Counted from the stretch's first letter, positions 16,814 to 25,787 are shown. The stretch is 64,000 bases of DNA from Aquincola tertiaricarbonis (GCF_023573145.1 NZ_CP097635.1:3038001-3102000), one strand, 5' to 3'. Notes: generated by a model not told the origin, from the letters alone. Program-made: numbers and translations.

Positions 16814-18294
16814 ACGGCGGCAGCGCACCAGCGCGCTACGGCAGCTTCTCGCTGGGCGCACTGCGGCTGGCGCTGCCGATGACGGCGCTGCGCGAGGTGC
16901 TGCCGCTGGGCCCGCTCGCCGCGCTGCCCTGCCAGGTGCCGGGGCTGCTGGGCGGCATCGACCTGCGCGGCCGCACGGTGCCTGTGATGGACCTGCGCGG
17001 CATGCTGGGCCAGGCCGTCACGCCCAGCCCGCAAGGCGCCTGCGTGGTGGTGATGGCGCACGACCGGCCCTGCGGCACGCGCGGCCTGCTGGGGCTGCTG
17101 GCCGACCGCGTGGACAGCGTGTTCTCGGCCCGGCCCGAGGCCGCCTCGCCGATGGAGGCCGGCTGCGACACGCCGCTGATCTTCAGCCACTGCATCACCG
17201 CCGACGACGGCCAGCGCTGCAGCGTGCTTCAACCCGACGTGCTGGCCGCGCTGTCGGGCGCGCCGGTGGTGGCCGAGGCCGCCGGCCCGGCCGGCACCGA
17301 GCACGGCGGCCGGCCGGTGCCCACGCTGCTGCTGCGATGCGACAAGCTGCTGATGGCCATCGACGCGGTGGCCGTGCAGTCCACCCTCGCCGACCCGCAG
17401 CTCGACACCCGCACCGCGCTGGCCCAGGGCCATTGCCGTGGCATGGCCGCCAGCACCCTGGGCGCGGTGCCGGCGGTGGACCTGCTGGCCGTGGTGGGCC
17501 TGGCGGCCGGCGCGCACCGGCAGCCGCCGCAGGCGGTGGTGGTGCAACTGCCCACCGGGGCCGTGGCGCTGATGGTGGACGAGGTGATGGACATGATCGA
17601 CCGCCCGCCCGGCGCGATGGTGCCGCTGCCCGCGCTGGCGCTGCCTGCGCCCTCGCTGTTCCACGGCGTGATGCAGGCGCCGGACTCGCTGCCCGGCACG
17701 CCGGTGATGCTGCTGTCCATCGACGCGCTGCGGGCCCACGACGAACTGCTGCGCATCGCGGCGGCGGGGCGACCACCGGCGCCGCCCGCCGCTGCTTCGC
17801 CCACCGGCGCCACGGGCCGTCAGGGCGATGGCCCGGCCGACGAACACGCGGCGTCAGCGGCCAGCGGCCCGCTGACGGCGGCCGATGCCCGCGGGCGCAT
17901 GCTGGTCACCTTCGTGCTGGGCGCCGAAACGGCCACACCGCTGGACCAGGTGCGCGAGATCCTGTGCTACACGCCCGACCTGGCCCGCTTTGCCGGCATC
18001 GGCCCGATGCTGGGCGTGACGCTGCACCGCGGCCGCGCCATCCCGGTGATGTGCCTGAGCCGCCTGACCGGCGGTCCGCCGCCCGAGGTGACGCCGGCCG
18101 CCAGCGTGCTGGTGGTGGAGGTGGCGGGCGCCCCGGTGGGCTTCGCGGTGCCGGCCCTGGCCGCCATCGAACGCGCCCGCTGGGAGCCCGGCAAGCCGCG
18201 CCGCTCGATGGTGCTGGTGGGCGACGGCGAGACCGAACGCATGCTGCCGCTGATCGACCTGCAGCAGATGGCGCAGGCGCTTAAAAGTGCCTGA
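16810..18294 (+). CDS. Triple CheW-domain coupling protein
   Basis: This 494-residue protein contains three CheW-like domains in series: about residues 9-150, 168-315 and 362-490, separated by Ala/Pro/Gly-rich linkers. Domain 1 has [14 protein letters not shown] and [20 protein letters not shown]. Domain 2 has [13 protein letters not shown] and LSIDALR. Domain 3 has [31 protein letters not shown] and LPLIDLQQM. CheW couples chemoreceptors to CheA; ordinary CheW has a single domain of about 150 residues. The gene overlaps the chemoreceptor stop (ATGA at 16810), so it is probably a dedicated scaffold for that receptor. No cheA, cheY or flagellar gene is nearby. Confidence 0.88.
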   Translation: MNGGSAPARYGSFSLGALRLALPMTALREVLPLGPLAALPCQVPGLLGGIDLRGRTVPVMDLRGMLGQAVTPSPQGACVVVMAHDRPCGTRGLLGLLADRVDSVFSARPEAASPMEAGCDTPLIFSHCITADDGQRCSVLQPDVLAALSGAPVVAEAAGPAGTEHGGRPVPTLLLRCDKLLMAIDAVAVQSTLADPQLDTRTALAQGHCRGMAASTLGAVPAVDLLAVVGLAAGAHRQPPQAVVVQLPTGAVALMVDEVMDMIDRPPGAMVPLPALALPAPSLFHGVMQAPDSLPGTPVMLLSIDALRAHDELLRIAAAGRPPAPPAAASPTGATGRQGDGPADEHAASAASGPLTAADARGRMLVTFVLGAETATPLDQVREILCYTPDLARFAGIGPMLGVTLHRGRAIPVMCLSRLTGGPPPEVTPAASVLVVEVAGAPVGFAVPALAAIERARWEPGKPRRSMVLVGDGETERMLPLIDLQQMAQALKSA

Positions 18295-18304
18295 GCGCGT
18301 GGGG

Positions 18305-18607
18305 TCAGTCCTCTTCGCCCGGCACCCCGAAACGGGCCTCGAACGCTTCCAGGAAGGCCTGTGACGCGCTGAGCGTCAGCGTCACCGTGTGCCAGCCGCC
18401 CTCGTCCTGCTGCTGCAGGTCGTGGTCCCAGTCGCCGCCTTCGTCCACCGGGCCGTGGCTGTGCGCAAACGCCTGCCAGGCCCAGTCCAGCACCTGCTGC
18501 ACCTCGGCCTGCACGGCGGCCTGCTGGTCGGCCCGGGTGGAGGCCATGGCCTCCAGCGTGTGGATGCCGTCGGTGCTGTCGCTGAGGTCGAAGATCAGGT
18601 AGTTCAC
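18305..18607 (-). CDS. Small conserved protein of unknown function
   Basis: A GTG at 18607 starts a 100-residue acidic protein beginning VNYLIFDLSDSTDGIHTLEA and ending FGVPGEED. I recognise it as a conserved, uncharacterised family of about 100 residues in Burkholderiales; no functional motif is visible. There is no signal peptide and it is predicted soluble, with alpha-helical and beta-strand stretches and a D/H/W-rich middle (DEGGDWDHDLQQ). The upstream reading frame remains open but is basic and proline-rich, unlike the family, so the GTG start is preferred. It is convergent with the CheW gene and divergent from the iron-related operon. Confidence 0.7.
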   Translation of the reverse strand: MNYLIFDLSDSTDGIHTLEAMASTRADQQAAVQAEVQQVLDWAWQAFAHSHGPVDEGGDWDHDLQQQDEGGWHTVTLTLSASQAFLEAFEARFGVPGEED

Positions 18608-18666
18608 GGTGTGTCGTGGCGTGGTGTAAGGCCATGGTAGCGAGGCCGGCACGGGCAGCTTATAGT

Positions 18667-18681
18667 TGCGAATCGTTCTCA
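18667..18681. promoter_or_regulatory. Fur-box-like 7-1-7 inverted repeat
   Basis: TGCGAATCGTTCTCA consists of two half sites, TGCGAAT and GTTCTCA, around a central C; five of seven positions are symmetric and the motif matches the 7-1-7 Fur consensus (TGATAAT-x-ATTATCA) as adapted in GC-rich betaproteobacteria. It lies 40 bases upstream of the DUF3649 gene, first of an operon whose families are repeatedly found beside siderophore receptors. Confidence 0.55.
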
Positions 18682-18720
18682 CTCCGCTGCTGTGCCATCG
18701 CTTTCCAGCAGCCCCACCAG

Positions 18721-19020
18721 ATGGCACACGCACGCCCGCACGGGCCGCTCCACATCGCTTCACGCCTGCTGGCCGCTCTGGGCGGCAGCTATGCCTTCAC
18801 CTATGGCGCCTGCGCGCTGGGCATCGTGCTGCTGGTGCACGGCGGCATGGGCTTTGAAGAAGCGGAGAAGCTCGTCTTCCTGCTCGCCTTTGTCCTGTTC
18901 CTGGGCCTCTTCTGCTGGGCGTTTGCGGCCCGGCGGCTGCGGGTGCTGTGGGCCGTGCTGCTGGGCGGCGCGGCATGCAGCACGGCGGCCGCCTGGTGGC
19001 TGGCCCGCACCCTGGCCTGA
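18721..19020 (+). CDS. DUF3649 family membrane protein (iron uptake associated)
   Basis: The 99-residue protein has three predicted membrane helices: LLAALGGSYAFTYGACALGI, LVFLLAFVLFLGLFCWAFAA and VLWAVLLGGAACSTAAAWWL. It keeps the FAARRLRVLW stretch typical of DUF3649. Members sit in the inner membrane and are encoded next to PepSY proteins, DUF3325 proteins and TonB-dependent siderophore receptors; their biochemical role is unknown. The ATG at 18721 is chosen because it starts the conserved region (MAHARPHGPLHIASRLLAAL). It is the first gene of a three-gene operon under a Fur-like site. Confidence 0.82.
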   Translation: MAHARPHGPLHIASRLLAALGGSYAFTYGACALGIVLLVHGGMGFEEAEKLVFLLAFVLFLGLFCWAFAARRLRVLWAVLLGGAACSTAAAWWLARTLA

Positions 19021-19038
19021 TCATCCGGAGCCGCCGCC

Positions 19039-20757
19039 ATGTTCTCCACCTTCCGCCAATCGATGGCCTGGCTGCACACCTGGCTCGGCCTGGTGCTGGG
19101 CTTCGTGCTGATGGCCGTGTTCTTCTTCGGCTCGCTCTCGGTGTATGACCGCGAGATCGACCGCTGGGCCCTCCCGGCCACCCGCTTCGAGCCGCAGCCG
19201 ATGCCGTCCTTCGACCGCCTGCTGGAGCCGGCCTTCCGCCGCCTGCAGCCCACGGCGCTGACGATGGAAGAGGCCCGCAGCCGCAGCACCGGCGCCCTGC
19301 CGGCCACGCTGCCGCTGCATGAATGGGGCGCCTACACCACGCACCGCGACCCGGTGCTCACGGTGTGGTCGGGCTTCGAGGTGCCGAACCCGAAGAACGC
19401 CCACGACGACCATGTGTACGTGGTGGGCACCGTCGACCCGCGCACCGGCCAGGCCCTGCCCGACGACCGTCTGAAGCTGGGCAGCCAGTTCTTCTATCCG
19501 ATGCACTACAGCCTGCACCTGCACTGGAAGGACCTGGGCGCCTGGATCGTGGGCCTGGCGGCGATGGTGATGCTGGCCGCGCTGGTGAGCGGCGTGGTGA
19601 TGCACCGGCGCCTGTTCCGCGAGCTGTTCACCTTCCGGCCGCGCAAGCACACGCAGCGCAGCGCGCTCGACCTGCACAACCTGACCGGCGTCGTGGCCCT
19701 GCCCTTCCACTTCATGTTCGCGCTGTCGGGGCTCATCATCTTCGCGGCCATGTACTTTCCGATCGGCAGCACGCTGCTGCAGCCGCTGCACGACGCCCAT
19801 GCCAAGGCCGAGGCCGCCCGCACCGGCCTGCCTGACGAGGCGGCCGGCATACCGGCGCCGCTGGCGTCGGTGGATGCGATGGTGGCCGAAGCCCAGCGCC
19901 GCTGGGCCGCCCGCGGCATGGCCGGCGAGGTGGGCATGCTCACCGTGCACCACGTGGGCGACGCCAACGCCACCGTCAGCGTGTACCGCGCGGGCACCGA
20001 CCGGGTGACGCTGACCGGTGAAGGCATCCACTTCAAGGGCCCCACCGGCGAAGTGATCCGTGAGGACGAACCGCCCGCGATGGTGGACGGCATCAACAAC
20101 TTCATCACCGGCCTGCACCTGCAGCACTTCCGCCACTGGCTGCTGCGGGTGCTGTACTTCGCAGGCGGGCTGGCGGGTTGCGTGTGCATCGCCACCGGCT
20201 TCGTCTTCTTCGTGGAAAAGCGCAAGAAGCAGCATGCCGCCAAGGGCCAGGCCGGCAGCCGCGTGGTGGATGCGCTGGCCGTGACCACCGTCACCGGCAT
20301 GCTGGCGGCCACTGCTGCCGTGCTGGTGGCCAACCGCCTGCTGCCCGAGGCCCTGCCGGCCCGCGGCGACTGGGAAGAAGGCCTCTTCTGGGCCGCCTGG
20401 GCGCTGGCCTTCTGCCACGCCTGGTGGCGCACGGCGCCGGTGCGCCAGGCCCGCATCGCGCCGGCCTGGGCCGAGCAGTGCGTGGCCATCGCCGTGCTGG
20501 CCGTGGCCGCCGTGCTGCTCAATGCGCTGACCACCGGCGACCACCTGGTCAAGACGCTGGCCGAGGGCTACTGGCCGGTGGCCGGCGTCGACCTGGTGCT
20601 GCTGGCCACCGCCGCGCTGGCGGCCGGCGCCGCGCGGCACCTGCGCCGGCGCGCGCGGGCGGCGGTGCCGGCCGGGGCCGAGGCGGTGCCCGCCGGGGCC
20701 GAGGCGGTGCCAGTGGGCACCGGCGCCACCCCGATGCCGGAGGCCGGCCATGCCTGA
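19039..20757 (+). CDS. PepSY-associated transmembrane protein
   Basis: The 572-residue protein starts with a membrane segment preceded by AWLHTWLGLVLGF, the hallmark of PepSY_TM proteins, followed by a periplasmic PepSY-like region. Further helices lie at about 165-190, 215-240 and 370-396, with four more near the C-terminus. Conserved histidines at helix ends (HTW, HYSLHLHW, HLQHF) could bind heme, as in the related flavocytochrome/ferric-reductase-like proteins. It is encoded between DUF3649 and DUF3325, a set associated with siderophore use, so reduction or release of iron at the inner membrane is a reasonable inference. The C-terminal tail carries a short Val-Pro-Ala-Gly-Ala-Glu repeat. 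Confidence 0.9.
   Translation: MFSTFRQSMAWLHTWLGLVLGFVLMAVFFFGSLSVYDREIDRWALPATRFEPQPMPSFDRLLEPAFRRLQPTALTMEEARSRSTGALPATLPLHEWGAYTTHRDPVLTVWSGFEVPNPKNAHDDHVYVVGTVDPRTGQALPDDRLKLGSQFFYPMHYSLHLHWKDLGAWIVGLAAMVMLAALVSGVVMHRRLFRELFTFRPRKHTQRSALDLHNLTGVVALPFHFMFALSGLIIFAAMYFPIGSTLLQPLHDAHAKAEAARTGLPDEAAGIPAPLASVDAMVAEAQRRWAARGMAGEVGMLTVHHVGDANATVSVYRAGTDRVTLTGEGIHFKGPTGEVIREDEPPAMVDGINNFITGLHLQHFRHWLLRVLYFAGGLAGCVCIATGFVFFVEKRKKQHAAKGQAGSRVVDALAVTTVTGMLAATAAVLVANRLLPEALPARGDWEEGLFWAAWALAFCHAWWRTAPVRQARIAPAWAEQCVAIAVLAVAAVLLNALTTGDHLVKTLAEGYWPVAGVDLVLLATAALAAGAARHLRRRARAAVPAGAEAVPAGAEAVPVGTGATPMPEAGHA
20662..20724 (+). repeat. 21-bp tandem repeat in the PepSY protein tail
   Basis: Two near-identical 21-base units (20662-20682 and 20683-20703, one mismatch) and a diverged third unit encode AVPAGAE, AVPAGAE and AVPVGTG in the cytoplasmic tail just before the stop codon. 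Such low-complexity tails vary in copy number between strains. Confidence 0.7.
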
Positions 20758-21061
20758 GTCCGCACTGCTGGCTGGCGCGCTGCTGTGCAGCTTCATCGGC
20801 CTGGGCTGGCTGGCGCTGGCGATGGAGGCGCACTGGCAACAGGTGCGGCCCACGCCGGCCCCTGCAGCGGGCACCGCCCGCCTGCTGCGCACGCTGGGCG
20901 CGCTGGCGCTCGCCGCTTCACTGGCCCTGTGCCTGGCCGCCGACCACCCGTCGATGGCCGCGCTGGTGTGGGTGATGTCCCTGGCCGTGGCGGCGCTCAG
21001 CCTGGCCCTGCTGCTGGCCTGGCGGCCGCGGTGGGTGGGGTGGTTGGCCGGGCCGGGGTAG
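20750..21061 (+). CDS. DUF3325 family membrane protein
   Basis: The 103-residue protein has three hydrophobic helices: ALLAGALLCSFIGLGWLALA, LLRTLGALALAASLALCLAA and LVWVMSLAVAALSLALLLAW. This is the layout of DUF3325, a family of unknown function found downstream of PepSY_TM and DUF3649 genes. It overlaps the end of the PepSY gene by eight bases, so translation is coupled. Its 3' end overlaps by 65 bases the run-on tail of the convergent PEP-CTERM protease gene. Confidence 0.82.
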   Translation: MPESALLAGALLCSFIGLGWLALAMEAHWQQVRPTPAPAAGTARLLRTLGALALAASLALCLAADHPSMAALVWVMSLAVAALSLALLLAWRPRWVGWLAGPG

Positions 21062-22838
21062 GCATCGTCGTGCAGGCCCAGGAGTTCGCGCGCGTGACCG
21101 AGGTGGGCCGAAGGGGGCTCGCGCGGCGTGGCCAGGCCAGCATGCCCAGCCCCGCCAGCAGCAAGGCCCAGCCAGCAGGCTCCGGCACCGCCTGCAGCAC
21201 ACGCGTGGCAGACCAGTGCAACGTCACATCGGCGGGACCGTCGGCCGCCGTGTCGGCAAAGGTGGCCATGCGGCGTTCGGCTGAGCCCTCGTCCAGTCCG
21301 TCCTGCGAGGCCAGCAGCAGACCCAGGGTCAGGGTGCCGGTGCTGTCGTGGTTGTCGAAGCCCGACAGCCACAAGTCCTGCACCGGCCGATCGAACACAT
21401 AGAAGCCGGGCGCACCCTGCGCTTCGATGAAAGCCACCGGCTGCTTGACACCCAGGCCGCCATCGAAGAACTGGAGCTGCGACACGCGCACGTTCTCGTC
21501 GAACGTGATGCCGGTGATGAAGGCACCGCTGGACAGCGTCAGGTGATGGTCGTATTGACCGTTGAAGGCGACCCAGGCCAGGCTGTCCAGGTAAGCGCCA
21601 GGCAGCACGAACACGCCCGTCACCTGCGCCAGCACCACCGGCCCCGGAGGCTGCGGGCCGATGACGCCCCGTGTTTCCTCGCTGGCAAAGCGCGGCAGCC
21701 ACGACACGCTGCCCGCGTCTGCCTGCGTCAGGCCCTGGTACAGGCCCATCGTCTGCCGGGCCGTTTGCAGGGGGGCGTAGTCGGGCGCCACGAAGCCGAC
21801 ATGCCGGCCTGTCAGCGCAACGGTGTCCTCGTTTCCTTCGTGCCACACGTAGCTGACCAGACCACGCAGCACCGGCTGGCCGCTGGCGGTGAAGCTGAAG
21901 ATGCCACCTCCACTGTCGCCCGCGTAGTTGGTCGCACCGCCCAGCCGCAGTTCATTGGCGTACAGGTACGGCGGCACCGGAACACCCGCAGCACTGTTGG
22001 GAAGCGGCGTGCTGGCAATCTGGCGGGCCACCGCGTACTCCACCAGCAGCAAGTTGCCGACGGGGTGTGCCAGAACGGCGCCGCCGCGGGTATCGAACAG
22101 GCTCCAGTTTTGCGTCAGCACCGCAGCATGGCTGGAGGCGCCCACCTGGTAGGCCAGGTAGGTGTTGGCCGGCACGGCCTGCGTGACGCCAGGCGGCGGC
22201 TTGTAGGGCACCGGCGTGGTGTCGATGCCCGGCGTGCCGGCCAGCACGGCCATCGCGGGCGCCAGCGCGCCGCGGCTCAGGCCGACGGCCGCCAGGGCCC
22301 AGTCACGCTCGCCGAGATAGGGGTTGTGGGTGATGTAGGCCAGCACCCGGCCACCCGCGCTGGCGCCTGTGCCGAGCCGGCTGGAGATGCGGCCACCGGC
22401 CCCGACGACTTTTTCCACCAGCCGATCACCGTCACCCTGCGCCACGGTATAGCCGGTGCCCAGTCCGCTGCCGAAGTTGACGATCTCGCCGTTGACGGTT
22501 TTCCGATGCAGCGAAGGTGCCAAGCAATGGGCCGCAGTCAACACCGAGCCGCTGCTCAGCGCGGTGCCTGAGCACGGTGTGGAGGCGTAGAACGGCTGGC
22601 CATTCATGCCGATGAAATTGCCATTGCCATTGCCGCCGGCCACCACCACACCGCCCCCAAACATGCGGTCGGTGGAACCGAGTTGCGCCATGGCGGCCGT
22701 GAGCTCTTCGGCCGACAGATCATCCACCAGCGGACCGACCGCCTTGGCCACGCCTGTGTGCAGCAACAAGGCGGCCAGCGCAGCCTGGGCCGCGGAGCGC
22801 AGCTTCCCGCGTTGCCCCTTCATCCGTTGCGCCGTCAT
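20997..22838 (-). CDS. Trypsin-like serine protease with PEP-CTERM sorting signal and C-terminal overrun
   Basis: The 613-residue product has a signal peptide (helix AAQAALAALLLHTGVAKA) and a trypsin-like domain with the full triad: His104 in LTAAHC, Asp179 in ERDWAL and Ser309 in GDSGGG. A beta-rich region follows, then VPEPAGWALLLAGLGMLAWP and arginines, a PEP-CTERM signal for exosortase processing (about 551-572). Such proteins normally end within a few residues of the arginines. Here 40 more residues of Pro/Thr/Ala-rich sequence follow, and the gene runs into the convergent DUF3325 gene, suggesting loss of the original stop. The start at 22838 has AAGGA seven bases upstream. Likely exported and attached to or released from the cell surface. 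Confidence 0.85.
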   Translation of the reverse strand: MTAQRMKGQRGKLRSAAQAALAALLLHTGVAKAVGPLVDDLSAEELTAAMAQLGSTDRMFGGGVVVAGGNGNGNFIGMNGQPFYASTPCSGTALSSGSVLTAAHCLAPSLHRKTVNGEIVNFGSGLGTGYTVAQGDGDRLVEKVVGAGGRISSRLGTGASAGGRVLAYITHNPYLGERDWALAAVGLSRGALAPAMAVLAGTPGIDTTPVPYKPPPGVTQAVPANTYLAYQVGASSHAAVLTQNWSLFDTRGGAVLAHPVGNLLLVEYAVARQIASTPLPNSAAGVPVPPYLYANELRLGGATNYAGDSGGGIFSFTASGQPVLRGLVSYVWHEGNEDTVALTGRHVGFVAPDYAPLQTARQTMGLYQGLTQADAGSVSWLPRFASEETRGVIGPQPPGPVVLAQVTGVFVLPGAYLDSLAWVAFNGQYDHHLTLSSGAFITGITFDENVRVSQLQFFDGGLGVKQPVAFIEAQGAPGFYVFDRPVQDLWLSGFDNHDSTGTLTLGLLLASQDGLDEGSAERRMATFADTAADGPADVTLHWSATRVLQAVPEPAGWALLLAGLGMLAWPRRASPLRPTSVTRANSWACTTMPTPARPTTPPTAAARPAAGPG

Positions 22839-22940
22839 GAACGATCCTTCTCATGGTTTACAGCGCCGGCCATTTTGGGAGCTTGCGGCGACGAGAGCCC
22901 CCCCTAACCTGCAAGCGCGGCAGCGCTTGCCAGCCTGGCC

Positions 22941-23366
22941 TCACCCGCCCGTGTCCGCCAGCAGCCCGGCGGCCTGCACGGCGGCCACGGCGCATGCTTC
23001 GTCCTGGTCGGAGGTATCGCCGCTGACGCCGACGGCGCCCAGCAGCAGGCCGGCCGGATCGCGCACCAGCACGCCGCCGGGCACCGGCACCATGTGGCCG
23101 CCAGACAGGTCGGACAGCGCGTGGAAGAAGGCCGGCATGCGCTCGGCGCGGCGCGCCAGCTCACGCCCGCCAAAGCCCAGGCCCAGCGCGCCCCAGGCCT
23201 TGCCGGTGGCGATCTGGGGCCGCAGCAGGCTGCTGCCATCGGCGCGCAGCAGCGCCACCAGGTGGCCACCGGCGTCCAGCACTGCGACGGTGAGGGGTGC
23301 GCAGCCACGTGCCTGGCCTTCGGCCAGCGTGGCGCGTGCGATCGACAGGGCGGTTTCGAGTTTCAT
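22941..23366 (-). CDS. GlcG/HbpS-like protein
   Basis: This 141-residue protein belongs to the GlcG/HbpS family, recognised by LTVAVLDAGGHLVALLRADG, GKAWGALGLGF and VPVPGGVLVRD, ending in GAVGVSGDTSDQDEACA. Members bind heme or corrinoids, or accompany oxidation operons (GlcG in the glycolate locus); many have no known function. Its ATG overlaps the amidohydrolase stop codon (ATGA, 23363-23366), so the two proteins are probably made together and act in one pathway. No signal peptide is present. Confidence 0.88.
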   Translation of the reverse strand: MKLETALSIARATLAEGQARGCAPLTVAVLDAGGHLVALLRADGSSLLRPQIATGKAWGALGLGFGGRELARRAERMPAFFHALSDLSGGHMVPVPGGVLVRDPAGLLLGAVGVSGDTSDQDEACAVAAVQAAGLLADTGG

Positions 23367-24727
23367 GGTTGCAGCTGCAGCGTGGCGACACGCTCGCGGG
23401 TGTAGAGGTCGTTCCACTTCAGGGTGTTGAAATCGCTGACGGCCCAGCGGTCGTACCGGCGCAGCTCGGGCTGAAGGCGCTGGCCGCCCACGTGCACCGC
23501 GGCCACCGCACCCGGTTGCAGCAGCACGCCCACATCGCTCAGCGGGTCGCCGTCGACGAAGATGAAGTCGGCATGCCGGCCCGCCTCGATGGCGCCGGTG
23601 GCCGCCCCGGCGGGCGTGCCGACCCGGCCCCGCGGCATCAACCGCGCCGAGACAGCAGTGGCCGCGCGCAGCGCCTCGGCCGGCGTAAAGCCCAGCCAGT
23701 CCACCAGGATGCCGATCTCGCGCGCATGCCACTCGCCGTACGGCGTGATGGCAAAGCCGGCATCGCTGCCCGTTATGAAGGGCACGCCGGCCGCCTTCAG
23801 GCGGCGCAGGTTGCGGCAGCCGATCTCCACCACGCGCTGCTGCATGGCCAGGTAGCCCGAGGTGCGCGAAGGCTCATGCGGCAGGCTGAACTCGATGTTG
23901 TTGCGCAGGAAGGTCAGCGTGGGTGCCACCGCCGAGCCCGCGGCCAGCAGCGCCTCGGCGCACTCGTCATCGGCGAAGAAGGCGTGGAACACCACGTCCA
24001 CGTCGGCGCGCGCAGCCTGCAGCACCGCCTCCTTGCCGTAGGCATGGGTGGCCACCTTCTTGCCCAGGCGGTGCGCCTCGGCCACCATCGCCGAGACCTC
24101 GTCCTGGGTGAAGGCGGCGATGTGCGTTCCGTCGGCGCGCAGGTGGGTGCCGTCGAGCGCGATCTTGATGAAGTCCACGCCGGCCTTGGCCTGGCGGCGC
24201 ACCTCCTGCAGCTGCGCGTCGCGGGTTTCGCACAGCCGGCCGGTGAAGTAGTCCGGCGTGCCCACATGTTCCGGGAACCAGTCGTTGAGGCTGTGGCGGT
24301 TGGCCACCACGTGGCTGCTGGCCGCGATGCGCGGGCCGTCGAACAGGCCGGCGCGGATCGCGTCGCGAACCGAGATGCTGCAGTTGCCCGCATCGCCCGG
24401 CACCACCACCGAGGTGTAGCCCGCGGCCAGCACCCGCTGCGCGAAGAACAGGCCGCGCAAGGCGCGGAATTCGGCGGTGCAGCCGAGGTCGATGTCCTCC
24501 TCGCTGCGGGCATTGCCGAAGACCAGGTGGGTGTGCACGTCCACCAGTCCGGGCATCACGAAGTGGGAGCCTGCGTCGGCCTGGGTGTCGCCCGGCTGCA
24601 GCGCGGGCGCCTGCGCCCGAGGGCCTACCCACCGGAACAGCCCGCCCTCGATCACCACGGTCTGGTCGTGGTGCAGCGTGTCATCGAGCCCGGTGAAGAG
24701 GCGCTGGCAATGAAGGTGCAGGGCCAT
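23363..24727 (-). CDS. Amidohydrolase family metal-dependent hydrolase
   Basis: The 454-residue protein is an imidazolonepropionase-like amidohydrolase. Metal-binding HTH (His65 and His67 in VDVHTHLVF), a lysine in the FIKIALDG strand that may be the carboxylated bridging residue, histidines in KVATHAYG and VVFHAFF, and the late aspartate in ITGSDAG are all present. It would hydrolyse a C-N or C-O bond in a cyclic or amide substrate. The ATG at 24727 has AGGAGA upstream; earlier in-frame codons overlap the neighbouring TctC gene in an unlikely frame. It lies between the TctC gene and the GlcG-like gene in one operon, so the transported carboxylate may be the substrate or a relative. Confidence 0.88.
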   Translation of the reverse strand: MALHLHCQRLFTGLDDTLHHDQTVVIEGGLFRWVGPRAQAPALQPGDTQADAGSHFVMPGLVDVHTHLVFGNARSEEDIDLGCTAEFRALRGLFFAQRVLAAGYTSVVVPGDAGNCSISVRDAIRAGLFDGPRIAASSHVVANRHSLNDWFPEHVGTPDYFTGRLCETRDAQLQEVRRQAKAGVDFIKIALDGTHLRADGTHIAAFTQDEVSAMVAEAHRLGKKVATHAYGKEAVLQAARADVDVVFHAFFADDECAEALLAAGSAVAPTLTFLRNNIEFSLPHEPSRTSGYLAMQQRVVEIGCRNLRRLKAAGVPFITGSDAGFAITPYGEWHAREIGILVDWLGFTPAEALRAATAVSARLMPRGRVGTPAGAATGAIEAGRHADFIFVDGDPLSDVGVLLQPGAVAAVHVGGQRLQPELRRYDRWAVSDFNTLKWNDLYTRERVATLQLQP

Positions 24728-24812
24728 CAAGGTGTCTCCTGCCCGGCCCGTCCGTGGGGTCGGCGCATGTTGGGGGGTGTGGAAACGCCGGAGCGGCGGC
24801 GGGGGTGCATGC

Positions 24813-25787
24813 TCAGTCCAGCCGGATGTCGTTGTCGCGCACCACCTTGCCCCAGGCCTGGGCATCGGCCGCCAGGAACTGCCGGAACTGTTCGGCGGAA
24901 CTGCCCACGGGCGTGAGCGACACCTCACGCAAGCGGGCCTGGAACTCGGGCGCGGCGACGATGCGCTGGCTTTGGGCCTCCAGCGCGGCCAGCACCGCAG
25001 CCGGCGTGCCCCTGGGCGCGAACAACCCATGCCAGGAATCGCCCACGAAGCCGGGGTAGGTCTCGGTGATGGCCGGCACCTCGGGCAGCGCGTCGATGCG
25101 CCGCGCACTGGACACCGCCAGCGCCCGCAGCTTGCCGGCCCTGACCTGGGGAATGGCGCTGGTGCTGGCATCGAAGGCCACGTCGATGCGCTGGGCCATC
25201 AGGTCGGTCAGGAAGTAGTCCTTGTAGGGCACATGCGTCATCCTGACGCCCGCCGCGTTGAGCAGCCGTGCCATCACCACATGAAAGCCGCTGCCGATAC
25301 CCGCGCTGGCGTAGTTCATCGTGCCCGGATGCGACCGCGCTTCGGCCACCAGGTCCTGCAGGCTGCGGATGCGCGACTCGCTGGACACCAGCAGCACATA
25401 AGGCACCGAGAGCAGGCGGCTGACGGGCGCGAAGTCGTCGGCCTTGTAGGGCATCTTCTTGAACACCCACGGGTTGATCGAGAAGGTGTTGTTGAACGTG
25501 TAGAGCAAGTTGTAGCCGTCGGCCGGCGCGCCAGCCACCGCCTGCGCCGCGATCATGGTGCTGGCGCCCGGCTTGTTGTCCACCAGCACCGGCTGGCTGG
25601 TGGCCCTGGAGAAGGCATCGCCCCAGGCCCGGGCCATCACGTCCGGCGAGGTGCCCGAAGGCGCAGGCACCACCAGCCGCACCGGCCGCGCCGGGTAGCC
25701 CTGCGCAACGGCCAGGTCCAGCCCCAGCAGCGCGCCCAGCCCCACCAGCGCCTGACGGCGCGACCAGGCACCCCTCGGTGTCTTCAT
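24813..25787 (-). CDS. Tripartite tricarboxylate transporter (TctC/Bug family) binding protein
   Basis: The 324-residue protein starts MKTPRGAWSRRQALVGLGAL with a twin-arginine-like signal and cleavage near AVAQG. It then shows the Bug-family landmarks YPARPVRLVVPAPSGTSPDV, DNKPGASTMIAAQAVAGAP and ADGYNLLY. It should bind a carboxylate-bearing ligand in the periplasm. The ATG at 25787 has GGAGA eight bases upstream. It is the first gene of an operon with the amidohydrolase and GlcG-like genes and is divergent from a LysR gene. No TctAB permease is encoded nearby. Confidence 0.93.
   Translation of the reverse strand: MKTPRGAWSRRQALVGLGALLGLDLAVAQGYPARPVRLVVPAPSGTSPDVMARAWGDAFSRATSQPVLVDNKPGASTMIAAQAVAGAPADGYNLLYTFNNTFSINPWVFKKMPYKADDFAPVSRLLSVPYVLLVSSESRIRSLQDLVAEARSHPGTMNYASAGIGSGFHVVMARLLNAAGVRMTHVPYKDYFLTDLMAQRIDVAFDASTSAIPQVRAGKLRALAVSSARRIDALPEVPAITETYPGFVGDSWHGLFAPRGTPAAVLAALEAQSQRIVAAPEFQARLREVSLTPVGSSAEQFRQFLAADAQAWGKVVRDNDIRLD

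Noticed and set aside
18608-18763. Upstream extension of the small conserved protein gene
   Set aside because: The extra 52 residues are basic and proline-rich and overlap the Fur-like promoter region; the GTG at 18607 starts the conserved sequence.
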